This document shows positions 1-8,581 of a DNA stretch of 64,000 nucleotides, piece after piece. Under the pieces are notes generated by a model that searched no databases, was not told where the DNA came from, and worked only from the letters and a program-made list of their open reading frames with translations. This DNA is from Novosphingobium barchaimii LL02 (GTDB lineage: Bacteria > Pseudomonadota > Alphaproteobacteria > Sphingomonadales > Sphingomonadaceae). Numbering within the stretch: the first letter of the stretch is position 1; every line of letters begins with the position of its first letter. Both the position numbers and the translations under genes were made by a program. Location of the stretch: positions 220,013 to 284,012 of the forward strand of contig NZ_KQ130456.1 of the NCBI RefSeq assembly GCF_001046635.1. Direction: 5' to 3'.

Positions 1-2307
1 AGCAGGCGCGGTGGCGGTCGTCGGGGAAGAATACCGGTCCGGTGCGGCGAAGGAAGTCTGCTGGCCGGCATAGCCGCCAAAACCGCTCTGGGGCGCAGGC
101 GCGGCGGCGGCGAAGCTGCCCTGCCCACCGGCAAAGCTACCCTGAGGCGCGGCGTAGCCGTAGCCGGAAGGCGCCGCAGAAGCCTGCGGATAGGCGGCCG
201 GCAGGCGAGTTCCGCCGCTCAGGGCGAAGGGATTGACCTGCGGCGCGGCGGCCTGCGCCTGGCCTCGGAACGGGTTGGCGCTGCCCGCGCCGGCCACGCT
301 GGCGTTGGCGAAGGGATTACCGCCCATCGCCGTTCCCGCGCCGCCCTGACGAGCATAAAGTTCTCGCGCTTCCTTGAGGAAGCTTACCGCAGCACGCTCG
401 TTTCCGCGCGCGCGCTCCACATCGGCAAGTCCCATGCGCACGCGGTAATCCTGACCGTAGGACTGCAGGACCTGCCGCTGCGCCTGCTTGGACAGATCGC
501 TGTCGCCAGCCGCCTGCGCAGTGGCGGCAAGGCCCAGCAGCGCGTCCTTGTCCCCCGGCTTGCGGGCAAGGACGAGCTGATAGCTCTGCGCTGCCTTCGC
601 GGGCATCCCGCCGGTCTGGTAAAGACGGGCAAGGCCGGAGAGGATCTCGGTATTGTCCGGCGCGGCCGAATAGGCTTGCTGGAGGATGTCAAAGCTCTCA
701 GCGTAGCGGCCGCCGGCGCGGGCGGCATCGGCCTGGCTGACCATCAACCCGGCGCTGATGCGGGCATAAGCGCGCTGGCCATCGGCCGAAGTGCCCGCCA
801 ACTGCCCGGCGCGCTGGAGCGCGAGCTGGGCAAGGTCGTCGCGGCCCGTGCGCGCCAGCACACCGATCAGGCCTTCGTAGTCGGCGATATTGTCGATCCG
901 GCCGTTCATCGCCGTTTCCGCCACCTGCGCGGCGCCCTGAGTATCGCCAAGGTCGAACAGGGCGTTGGCGACGGACGCCTGCTTGCCGGCCGGTACCGAG
1001 GCCATCGCGCCCAATTGGCGCAACGCGGAAACCGCCTGCCCCTGCTGGCCGGTGGCGGCCATGGAGCGGGCACGGGCGATCGCCGAATCGGTCTTCACGC
1101 TGATCGCCAGGCTGCGCATCGGCGCGGTGCGCTGGGCCTCCGGGATCATCGAGATCAGGCGGTCGGCATCGGCGGCGCGGCCCATGTCGTTGCTCAGCAG
1201 GGCGGCGGCATAAAGCGAATCCGGCTGTCCGTTCGCGGCAAGCGAGCGGAGCAGCGATTCCGCTTCCGGTACGCGACCACGCCTGATCTGGAATTCCGCG
1301 AATTCGTAGCGAATCCACGGGTCAGTCGGGTCGAGCACGAGGCCGTTCTGGAACTCCCGCGTGGCGCCCAGATCGTCGCCGCTTTCGGCGGCGGCCAGTG
1401 CCCGGCCGCGCGCGGCGCGCAGTTGCAGGCGCTTGTCGTCTGCCGCGCTGCCGCCATTGCTGGCCTGACGGTAGAGGTCGGCCGCGTCGGCATAGCGGCC
1501 CTGCTTTTCATAAACGTCGGCCAGGATTTCCAGCGCGGGGCCGGGCTCCTTGTAGCCTGAGCGCACAAGGCCCTCGGCTTTCGCCTGGGCGTCGGCGAGA
1601 CGGTTCTGGCTGACCAGTGTCCGGGTTTCCTCAACCCCGGCAAAGAAGCGCGCCGAGGCAAGTCCTTCGGCCCACTGGCTGGCTTTGCCAGCCTGCGATG
1701 CCTGCTGGAGCAGGCTGGTAGCTTCGGCAAAACTGCCTTCACGCAGCCGCACGAGGCCAAGACCGCCCAGCGCATCGGGATCGCGGCGATTAACGCCAAG
1801 CGCGCGCTGGAACTGCGAGGCGGCCGAAGCCAGATTGCCATCGTCCAGCGCATCGAAGCCAGACATGCGGGCACGGCCGGCGCGGTCCGCAGCGGAAACG
1901 GGAGCAGACGCCGCAGCGGCCGGTCTGGGCGATGCCGGGCGCGGCGCAGGGGCCGCTACTTTCGCCGGAGCGGGGGCGGGCGCGGGCCGGGGCTTTGCCG
2001 CCGCTGCCTTGGGCGCCGCCTGCTTGGCGGCCGGCGCAGGCTTGGGAGCAGCCGCCGCACCTTTCAGCGCGGGGCTATTCGGATCGAGCGCGCGGGCGCG
2101 GCGCAGCGCCTGCTGGGCCAGGTCCTCACGCCCCTTCGAACGCCAGTACTGGGCCTGCTTGACCAGCGCGTCGACACCGGCGCTCTGCGCCTGCGCCGCC
2201 GGCATGGCCATCGGTGCCAATCCGGTGACGGCAGTCGAAAGCAGCAGCCCCAGGCCCAGCCGCGTGACCGGGCGGGAAGAGCGCTTCGACGTCATGGGAT
2301 CTGTCAT
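1..2307 (-). CDS. bcsC: Cellulose synthase operon protein C (BcsC), N-terminal part, cut by the window edge
   Basis: BcsC is the periplasmic TPR scaffold and outer-membrane export channel for cellulose. The reading frame is open for 769 codons from an ATG at 2307 to the window edge, so the C-terminal beta-barrel is not visible. Residues 15-40 look like a signal peptide ending near AQAQS. Residues 42-80 form a first TPR-like pair (QALRRARALDPNSPA), followed by an Ala/Pro/Lys-rich linker (about 84-140) and then repeated TPR units such as LGGLGLVRLREGSFAEA. The last visible residues are again Ala/Pro/Gln-rich, as expected of a linker before the barrel. The start overlaps the bcsAB stop (ATGA), so the genes are translationally coupled. 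The family call rests on TPR character and operon position. The overlapping plus-strand frames are shadows. Confidence 0.85.
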   Translation of the reverse strand, partial: MTDPMTSKRSSRPVTRLGLGLLLSTAVTGLAPMAMPAAQAQSAGVDALVKQAQYWRSKGREDLAQQALRRARALDPNSPALKGAAAAPKPAPAAKQAAPKAAAAKPRPAPAPAPAKVAAPAPRPASPRPAAAASAPVSAADRAGRARMSGFDALDDGNLASAASQFQRALGVNRRDPDALGGLGLVRLREGSFAEATSLLQQASQAGKASQWAEGLASARFFAGVEETRTLVSQNRLADAQAKAEGLVRSGYKEPGPALEILADVYEKQGRYADAADLYRQASNGGSAADDKRLQLRAARGRALAAAESGDDLGATREFQNGLVLDPTDPWIRYEFAEFQIRRGRVPEAESLLRSLAANGQPDSLYAAALLSNDMGRAADADRLISMIPEAQRTAPMRSLAISVKTDSAIARARSMAATGQQGQAVSALRQLGAMASVPAGKQASVANALFDLGDTQGAAQVAETAMNGRIDNIADYEGLIGVLARTGRDDLAQLALQRAGQLAGTSADGQRAYARISAGLMVSQADAARAGGRYAESFDILQQAYSAAPDNTEILSGLARLYQTGGMPAKAAQSYQLVLARKPGDKDALLGLAATAQAAGDSDLSKQAQRQVLQSYGQDYRVRMGLADVERARGNERAAVSFLKEARELYARQGGAGTAMGGNPFANASVAGAGSANPFRGQAQAAAPQVNPFALSGGTRLPAAYPQASAAPSGYGYAAPQGSFAGGQGSFAAAAPAPQSGFGGYAGQQTSFAAPDRYSSPTTATAPA

Positions 2308-5300
2308 GCGTGGTCGTCCTGACGGCCGAGGCGCTTATGTGCCTGTCGGCGGAAATAGAGGTAGGCAGGGCCTGCAAGGATCACAGCCAGCACCAGCGTG
2401 AACAGACCCAGCAGCATCGGGCGCTGGCTGGTCCAGTACGCAAGCTTCATCCAGATCGGCAGCGAGCCGACCCAGTACCGCTCGCTGATCGCGAAGCTGG
2501 TCATGCCGTCGCCGCGGGTGACCGCAAGGTCGCCCTGGATCGCGGCGTTGATCTTGGCGTCGGTCAGGCCATCGACCAGCGCGGGCAGCGCGCCGCCATC
2601 GTCGGCCAGCAGCGCGACCACGGTGCGGTCGGAAGCATAGGGCGAACGGAAGCTGACGATGCCCGAGAAGCCGCGCGCGTCATAAACGACCGGGGCGGCG
2701 GCCATCGGGTCATCCTCCTGGGTGCCGCCGAACAGCGAGGTCACGTACTGGAGCGCAGACCGCTCTGCCACGCGCAGGCGGCCGTTTTCCCAGCGCACCG
2801 GGGCGCCTGCGAACATGTCCGCGCCCGCAAGGCCGGTGCCGCCGACGACGAGGACATCCTGCGTCGAAAGCTGATCGGGATCGATGGTCGAGGTGACCGT
2901 CACCGCCGTGACCGGAACCCCGGTGGAGTCGCCGAAGCGGCCCATCAGCGTCAGGAATGCCTCAACCGAAGCCATTGACGGGTTCTGCGCCAGGACCACC
3001 GTGGTCTGGGCAAGGTCCGGGCTGGCGGTAAAGGGGAAACCGGCGCCCGCGAACGTCGCAAGGTCCGGCATCATGATCGCGTGGTAGGCGCTGGTAAGGT
3101 CGATCGTGCTGGTCGGATCGATCGAGACGCGCACGTTGTCAGGCAGGGTGCCGGTGCACTTCTTCTTGTCCGCGATGATCAGGTTGTAGTCCATCGTCAA
3201 CTCGTTCTGACCGAACAGGTTGTAGCGAGGGAGGATTACCGAGGCGTTGGAATCGTAGCTCTTGGCGCCCCTGGCCCCGAACAGCTCGCCCCACCAGGTG
3301 GCGCCGAGCGGCAGGGTCTTGAGGTACTGGCCGTTGATCGAAACGTCGAGGCGCGAAGCGCGGCGATCGAGCCACTGCGCGATCGGGTAACGGTAGGTGA
3401 GGTTCAGCTTGCCGCCTTCACGCGGCCAGAAGAACAAGTCGGGCGATACGCGAAAGCGCGTAGAAAGCGGGCCCGGCGGGATACCCATGCCCTGGAGCGC
3501 ATAAGGCTCCATGATCGAGCCGAGCTGGACCGGCTTTTCGGTGGAGAGCCAGCGCAGTGCGCCGTAGCGCGGCCAGGCGGGGATACGCACGCCGTCGAAT
3601 GACATGCGCTGCCCGCCGAAGACGCCGCGCCCCAGGGCGATGGCGGCGGCAGCGGTGCGCAGCTCGTCGTCGTTGCGGCCCATGATGACCAGCAGCGTGC
3701 CGTTGGGATCATTGGGGTTGCGCACGGCAGCGGCCGAGGCGCCCGACGGGCCTGGAATGTCGAGGCCGGGGATCGACTGGCCGCCCTTGAGGAAGACCAC
3801 GGCGTTGCCGCGAGGGATCGATCCCACCACAGGCTTGAACGAGAAGCCCCTGTAGCTGGCCTGGGCGCCCAGCCAGCTGGCGGTGGCAGCAGCGGCCTGC
3901 AGTTCACCGCTGCGCGGCTGGCTCGCAAAGACGAAGGGCATGCGCAGCGGCACGTTCTGTCCCTTGTCGAAGAACGGCAGCGGCAGGCGCGACAGGTCGG
4001 GACCGTAAGGGAGCGGCTGGTAATTGAAATCGAACCACGAACGCACGTTGCTGACATTCGCCCACAACGAGGAGTGGAACGGGTCCTCGCAGTCGCGGGC
4101 GTAGTGGCCGATCAGGCGCAGGTTGAGCTGGTTGTCACCGGGGAGGAACAGGGCCGGGTTCACCGGCACGTCGATCACCTGCCCGGCCGAATTGGCGCGG
4201 GTCAGCGGGATGGTCTGGACGACCTCGCCGTTCACGATCACCACCATCTGGCTCAGATCGTCGAGCATCGCGGGGGACCATGCCAGTTGCAGGCGCAGCA
4301 CAGCACCGGTGACGACACGGTCCTGGCGCATGCCGAAGGGGATGCCGATCTCGCCCCGCGTGCCCTGAAGGCGGATCGGGCGGGTGAGGCGCAGGTCCTT
4401 GAGGGTCAGGCGCTCGGCCACGCCGCCCGAAGGAGCGGCAGCGGCGGGCGCGGCAGCAGCAGCAGCAGCGGCACGGCCTGGCTGGGCATGGACTTCGGTG
4501 GTGCCCAGGAACACTCCGGCCGCACCGATCACCACCGCGCCGGCAATCGCCGCCGCCTTGGCGAAGGGCACCCACGACTTGCCGCCGGCCTTGTCTGCCG
4601 CCTTGTCGCCGGCCTTGGCCAGCTTGGCCTCTTCGGCGGCGGCTTTCTTCCTTGCCAGATCGAAGCTGCGCGAGGCGCGGCGTTCAGCGAAATTCAGCCC
4701 GAGAATGCGCTTCAAAGTGACCATGTCCACCCGGATAATGTCTGCGAGCGAGCGCAGACTGGAAACCTGCTTGTAGGGCGCGGCAGGCTGCCACGCATCG
4801 GCACGGCCCATCACGGCCCGCACGAGGTGGCGCCCGGCAAGAATGTCGAGCTTTTCGAAGCGCACATAAGCGTTTTCAGCGGTCGTACGCATCGTCTCCA
4901 CCGGGATAGACAGCACTTCGTCACCCATGGCCAGCGTGATGTGGCGCACGGTACGGTCCTTGGTCGGCAATTCGGCGGGGAGAGCCAGCGCCGCGCCGCC
5001 CATCGAGATGTCGATGGTGCGGGCGGGCACCGCGTGGCCCGAATTAAGGTAGGCGGTAACCGGCAGGTCGACCGGAATGCGGATGTCGACGCTGGCCGCC
5101 GTCTCGCGGGCGACCGAGACGGCGGCCAGCAGGATGATGAGGCTGAAAGTGGCCCAAGCGACGTTCAGCACCAGCGTATCGGTCTGGATGTTGAACAGGT
5201 AGGGGAAGAACGCCCATTTCACGACCGCCATGGCGATCCCGCCGACCACGAGGCCGATGCAGATCAGGTGCGGCTTGACCACTTCCCAGTCGAAGTAGGT

Positions 5301-6767
5301 CTTGTCGAGCAAAGAGCCCTTGTCGGTGACGTTGAACTTGCCCTTGCGCGGCTGGAACCAGGTCATGACCGTGGGCTTGACCAGGTGGAAGGCCAGGATC
5401 GTTTCGTAGACTTCGCCCCAGTACGGACGGCGCTCTCCGCCCTGCGTGCGCTCGTTGGCGACAGACGAGCAGAACAGGTGCGGCATCGCATAGGCGAAGA
5501 TCAGCGAGGCCGAGGCCTGGACGATGTTCTGCCCGAAGATGAGGTAGGCCAGCGGGCTGGTAAGGAACACGATGCGCGGCAGCGGATACTGGAAGTGCAG
5601 CATCGCGTTGAGGTAGCAGAGGCGCTGCTGCCAGGTCAGGCCGCGGCCCATCAGCGGATTGTCGATACGCAGGATCTGCGTCATGCCGCGCGCCCAGCGG
5701 ATGCGCTGGCCGACGTGGAGGACAAGGCGCTCGGTCGCAAGGCCGGCGGACAGTCGCGCGCTGATGTAGGCGGTGTTCCAGCCGGTGCGCTGCAGCTTCA
5801 AAGCGGTGTGCGCGTCCTCGGTCACGGTCTCGCCCGCGAAGCCGTTGGTTTCCATCAGCGCTTCGCGGCGGATGATCGCGCACGAACCGCAGAAGAAAGT
5901 GGCGTTCCACAGGTCGTTACCGCCCTGCACGGCGCCGTAGAACAGGTCGCCCTCGCCCGGCATGTCGCCCATGGTCGAGGCCAGGTTGCGCTGCACCGGG
6001 TCGGGCGAATACATGTGGTGCGGGGTCTGGATCAGCGCCAGGCGCGGGTCCTTCTGGAACCAGCCGACAACCAGCTGGAGGAAGGCGCGGGTCGGCACGT
6101 GGTCGCAGTCGAAGATCGCGATCAGTTCGCCGTCGGTCTTCTTCATCGCCGCGTTGAGGTTGCCCGCCTTAGCGTGCAGGTTGTTGTCGCGGGTGATGTA
6201 GCCGCAGCCCGCTTCCTTGGCGAAGGCGCGAAATTCGGCCCGCTTGCCGTCGTCGAGGATGAACACGCGGTAACGGTCGATCGGATAGTCGAGGTCCTGC
6301 GCGGCGAAGACCGTGTTGCGCACGATCTCGAGGCTCTCGTTGTAGGTAGGGATATAGATATCGACGGTGGGCCAGGTATCGGGCTCGCCCTCGGGCTCGA
6401 TGACCGGACGGTCGAGCGGCCAGCTGGTCTGCAGGAAGCCCAGCAGCAGGATGACCCAGGCGTAAAGCTCGGCCAGGTACAGCATCCCGCCGAACATGAA
6501 TTCGGGGAAGGTGTTGAAGGCCAGCGTCTGGGTGGTGCGCCAGAAGATGTAGCGGGTCGACACCATGATCGCCAGCAGGCCAAGCGCGAGGGCGCCCTTG
6601 CGGCCCTTCCAGCGCTTGAGGATCAGCGCGCCGAACATCGTCACGCCCGCACAGGCCCACTGCGAGGCGCCGTCAAGCGGCACGCCTATCACCAGCGCGG
6701 CGATCAGCACGATCGGCACGATGGCAAGGTAGCGAAGCGCCCGGTTCGAAGTGAGCCGTGCGATCAT
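2304..6767 (-). CDS. bcsA: Cellulose synthase, fused catalytic (BcsA) and periplasmic (BcsB) subunits
   Basis: This 1487-residue protein polymerises UDP-glucose into cellulose at the inner membrane and passes it to the periplasm. Membrane segments lie near residues 12-75 and 90-112. The GT2 domain shows LDDG (171-174), DCD (220-222), FFCGS (291-295), TED (316-318) and QRIRW (354-358). The gating loop FNVTDKG is at 478-484. A PilZ domain follows (DISMGG at 586-591), but its RxxxR motif reads SVDIR (559-563), so the first arginine is missing. After a Lys/Ala-rich linker and a membrane segment (about 736-757), residues from about 780 are BcsB-like and end in a C-terminal anchor. Fusion of A and B is known from the AcsAB synthases of acetic acid bacteria. 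The gene overlaps bcsQ upstream and bcsC downstream by ATGA junctions. Confidence 0.95.
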   Translation of the reverse strand: MIARLTSNRALRYLAIVPIVLIAALVIGVPLDGASQWACAGVTMFGALILKRWKGRKGALALGLLAIMVSTRYIFWRTTQTLAFNTFPEFMFGGMLYLAELYAWVILLLGFLQTSWPLDRPVIEPEGEPDTWPTVDIYIPTYNESLEIVRNTVFAAQDLDYPIDRYRVFILDDGKRAEFRAFAKEAGCGYITRDNNLHAKAGNLNAAMKKTDGELIAIFDCDHVPTRAFLQLVVGWFQKDPRLALIQTPHHMYSPDPVQRNLASTMGDMPGEGDLFYGAVQGGNDLWNATFFCGSCAIIRREALMETNGFAGETVTEDAHTALKLQRTGWNTAYISARLSAGLATERLVLHVGQRIRWARGMTQILRIDNPLMGRGLTWQQRLCYLNAMLHFQYPLPRIVFLTSPLAYLIFGQNIVQASASLIFAYAMPHLFCSSVANERTQGGERRPYWGEVYETILAFHLVKPTVMTWFQPRKGKFNVTDKGSLLDKTYFDWEVVKPHLICIGLVVGGIAMAVVKWAFFPYLFNIQTDTLVLNVAWATFSLIILLAAVSVARETAASVDIRIPVDLPVTAYLNSGHAVPARTIDISMGGAALALPAELPTKDRTVRHITLAMGDEVLSIPVETMRTTAENAYVRFEKLDILAGRHLVRAVMGRADAWQPAAPYKQVSSLRSLADIIRVDMVTLKRILGLNFAERRASRSFDLARKKAAAEEAKLAKAGDKAADKAGGKSWVPFAKAAAIAGAVVIGAAGVFLGTTEVHAQPGRAAAAAAAAPAAAAPSGGVAERLTLKDLRLTRPIRLQGTRGEIGIPFGMRQDRVVTGAVLRLQLAWSPAMLDDLSQMVVIVNGEVVQTIPLTRANSAGQVIDVPVNPALFLPGDNQLNLRLIGHYARDCEDPFHSSLWANVSNVRSWFDFNYQPLPYGPDLSRLPLPFFDKGQNVPLRMPFVFASQPRSGELQAAAATASWLGAQASYRGFSFKPVVGSIPRGNAVVFLKGGQSIPGLDIPGPSGASAAAVRNPNDPNGTLLVIMGRNDDELRTAAAAIALGRGVFGGQRMSFDGVRIPAWPRYGALRWLSTEKPVQLGSIMEPYALQGMGIPPGPLSTRFRVSPDLFFWPREGGKLNLTYRYPIAQWLDRRASRLDVSINGQYLKTLPLGATWWGELFGARGAKSYDSNASVILPRYNLFGQNELTMDYNLIIADKKKCTGTLPDNVRVSIDPTSTIDLTSAYHAIMMPDLATFAGAGFPFTASPDLAQTTVVLAQNPSMASVEAFLTLMGRFGDSTGVPVTAVTVTSTIDPDQLSTQDVLVVGGTGLAGADMFAGAPVRWENGRLRVAERSALQYVTSLFGGTQEDDPMAAAPVVYDARGFSGIVSFRSPYASDRTVVALLADDGGALPALVDGLTDAKINAAIQGDLAVTRGDGMTSFAISERYWVGSLPIWMKLAYWTSQRPMLLGLFTLVLAVILAGPAYLYFRRQAHKRLGRQDDHA

Positions 6768-7516
6768 GCGGCGCGGCTCGACGAAGCGGCGGCAATCTCG
6801 CCGCGGGCCACCCAGGGACGGCCCGGCGTTTCAAGCGCGGGGACCATAGCGGCACCGATGGCGCGCACGTCGGCCAAGGCAGCGCTGGAAGGCGCATAGC
6901 GGGCGAGCGGCTGGAGCATCGCGATCGCCTCGGGCACGGCCTCGTCCAGACGGATGCGGCCAATCAGGCGCGGCCCGACCAGTTCGCGGATGAAGGCGGC
7001 GCTGTGGCGCGAAAGGCGGCGCGTCTCGTCCAGCGCGTTGATCGCAAAAGTGGTGCGCGCGATCGTCTCGGCGCTGGCATCGCCCAGCACCTGGGGGAGC
7101 AGCGCTAGCGTGTCGGGTGCGGCGTTGAGAACGCACAGGTTCGCGCTGGAATGGGGGATGATGCGGCGGGCAAACGCGAATTCGCTGGCCGGCACGTCGA
7201 TGACCATGACTCGGTCGGGACCGGCTTCGAAGTAACCGAGATCGAGCAGCGTGGGCACGAAGTCCGCGTCATCGACCGCCTTGGTATGGCTGCGCAGGTT
7301 GATCCCGCTGGCCAGCACGGCATCCTCGGCCGGCGCGAACAGCGATGGCAGCGTCAACGCCGGCTGCAATCCGAAGTGAAGCGGCAGGGTATCGCGCTGG
7401 GCGACGGAGAGGACGGTGACCTCGGCTCCGGCTTCGGAGAGAGTCATGGCCAGATGCGCGGCGGCAAAAGTGATACCGGCCCCGCCCTTGAGGCCATGGC
7501 AGACGATGACGGCCAT
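6764..7516 (-). CDS. bcsQ: Cellulose synthase operon ATPase-like protein BcsQ (ParA/MinD family)
   Basis: The 250-residue protein is a MinD/ParA-type P-loop protein of the kind that helps place or assemble the cellulose synthase at the inner membrane. The N-terminus has the deviant Walker A stretch HGLKGGAGITF (8-18). The signature lysine KGG is kept, but the usual GK[ST] lysine is isoleucine 15, so ATP hydrolysis may be altered; from memory E. coli BcsQ also departs from the classic loop. A second motif, VMVIDVPAS, gives the switch-II-like aspartate. The start ATG overlaps the stop of the bcsR-like gene by one base (TGATG) and the stop overlaps bcsAB (ATGA). Placement directly before bcsA supports the call over a general ParA. 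Confidence 0.85.
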   Translation of the reverse strand: MAVIVCHGLKGGAGITFAAAHLAMTLSEAGAEVTVLSVAQRDTLPLHFGLQPALTLPSLFAPAEDAVLASGINLRSHTKAVDDADFVPTLLDLGYFEAGPDRVMVIDVPASEFAFARRIIPHSSANLCVLNAAPDTLALLPQVLGDASAETIARTTFAINALDETRRLSRHSAAFIRELVGPRLIGRIRLDEAVPEAIAMLQPLARYAPSSAALADVRAIGAAMVPALETPGRPWVARGEIAAASSSRAA

Positions 7517-7866
7517 CAGATTTCTCCCCGCGAGCCGAGATCGGACAAGTGGCGCAGCATCGCGCGCACGTCCTGTGCCTGTGCACCGCGCCGCTCGGCA
7601 GCAACGTCGGTAGGCTCCGCCGGTCCGCGGCCGTAACGGCTGAACAGCGCGCTCAGCGGTTCGGGCGCGCTGGTTCCGACCGTTTCATTGACGACAGGTT
7701 CCGGCGCAGCGGTCTCGACCTGGTCGATCGCCTGCAGGCGCGGATCGCGCAACAGGGCTTCGAGAATCGGCCAAAGCTCGAGCTCGGTGAATCGGTCCTC
7801 GAATTCCTTGTAGGCAAAATCGTTCTTGCCCAGTCGGTCGAGCAGATGTCTGGCATCAATGCGCAT
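7516..7866 (-). CDS. Small BcsR-like protein with a C-terminal extension
   Basis: First gene of the cellulose operon, 116 residues from an ATG at 7866. An AGGGG about seven bases upstream supports this start over an in-frame TTG at 7905 that lacks a ribosome binding site. The N-terminal half reads as a short helical unit with NDFAYKEFEDRF and ELWPILEALL. This resembles the Y-x-D/E and WPLL pattern of enterobacterial BcsR, the small partner of BcsQ, as I remember it; I could not align it. The C-terminal half (about 55-116) is Pro/Glu/Ala-rich with a final helix (RAMLRHLSDLG). Its position immediately before bcsQ fits a BcsR role. The BcsR identity is an inference. Confidence 0.6.
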   Translation of the reverse strand: MRIDARHLLDRLGKNDFAYKEFEDRFTELELWPILEALLRDPRLQAIDQVETAAPEPVVNETVGTSAPEPLSALFSRYGRGPAEPTDVAAERRGAQAQDVRAMLRHLSDLGSRGEI

Positions 7867-8187
7867 ACGAACCCCTGTATCAACACGTATTTCCTGCACA
7901 AACAATGGTTAAGAAAGGGTTGTTGGCAGGAACGGCTCGTCGCTTCATCCCCCTTGTGACCCACGGATTTCCGCCGTTTTTGTGGATTCAAACCCATACC
8001 GATGCCTTAACGCCACAGGCTATTTTGCAATCCTTTGCATATTTACCATGCCGCGTAACCGCGAAAACCCGCCGCCTTCCTCGCGAATCGGTAGAAATAC
8101 GCGGGGTGATTCTGCCAATCCGGCAACAATTTGCCGGTATCCTGCGCGCTCAATGGAACTGGTTAATTCCGCTGAAGGATTTGCTGG
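7867..8187. promoter_or_regulatory. Divergent intergenic region between the cellulose operon and the PilZ gene
   Basis: These 321 bp are AT-richer than the flanks and hold no credible gene. They must contain the promoters of both the leftward cellulose operon and the rightward PilZ gene. A TTAA-N7-TTGT sequence lies at 7909-7923, one change from the CtrA consensus TTAA-N7-TTAA. Other TTAA half sites lie near 8007 and 8163. The assignment of these to CtrA is weak. Confidence 0.4.
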
Positions 8188-8577
8188 ATGAATGGACCAT
8201 CGCCCCGTGCGACCCTCTTGCAGGCCGCCCGCTATCCTGCCCTGCGGCCATCCGCCGATCAGTCGTGCGGACGCCTGTTTCCGCGAGAAGATGTGGAGAT
8301 GATGGCCCGCTTCCGCCGTGACATCGCCAGCAGCACGGTGATGCTCAAGGACCTGACGCCTTTCGGCGCCCGCGTGGAGGGGGTAGGCGCGCTGGAGATC
8401 GACGAAATGGTGACCATTTCACTCCCCGGCTGCCGTCCATCGCTGGCCTTCGTCGCTTGGGCCAATGCCCACGGCGCCGGTCTGGAATTCATCGAGCCGC
8501 TGTCTGCCGATCGCTTCGACGATCTGGTCGCCCGCTACGGACTGAGCGGCGGCAAGGAGGATTCGGCGGCGGCCTGA
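8188..8577 (+). CDS. PilZ domain-containing protein
   Basis: The 129-residue soluble protein carries one PilZ-like domain from about residue 30 to 120. VMLKDLTPFGARV supplies a DxTxxG version of the D/NxSxxG motif, and AFVAWANAHGAGLEF matches the last strands of the fold. Upstream, RFRRDIASS lies where the RxxxR loop would be expected, with arginines that do not fit the spacing exactly, so c-di-GMP binding is uncertain. The start has GAAGGA eight bases upstream. It is divergent from the cellulose operon, which makes a role in c-di-GMP signalling to cellulose or motility plausible, but that is inference from location. Confidence 0.75.
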   Translation: MNGPSPRATLLQAARYPALRPSADQSCGRLFPREDVEMMARFRRDIASSTVMLKDLTPFGARVEGVGALEIDEMVTISLPGCRPSLAFVAWANAHGAGLEFIEPLSADRFDDLVARYGLSGGKEDSAAA

Positions 8578-8581
8578 AGGC

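Noticed and set aside
4074-6899. A 941-codon plus-strand open frame opposite bcsAB
   Set aside because: It is antisense to a clear cellulose synthase; the composition (His, Arg, Gly, Asp, Val-rich) is that of a GC-rich shadow frame, without any motif.
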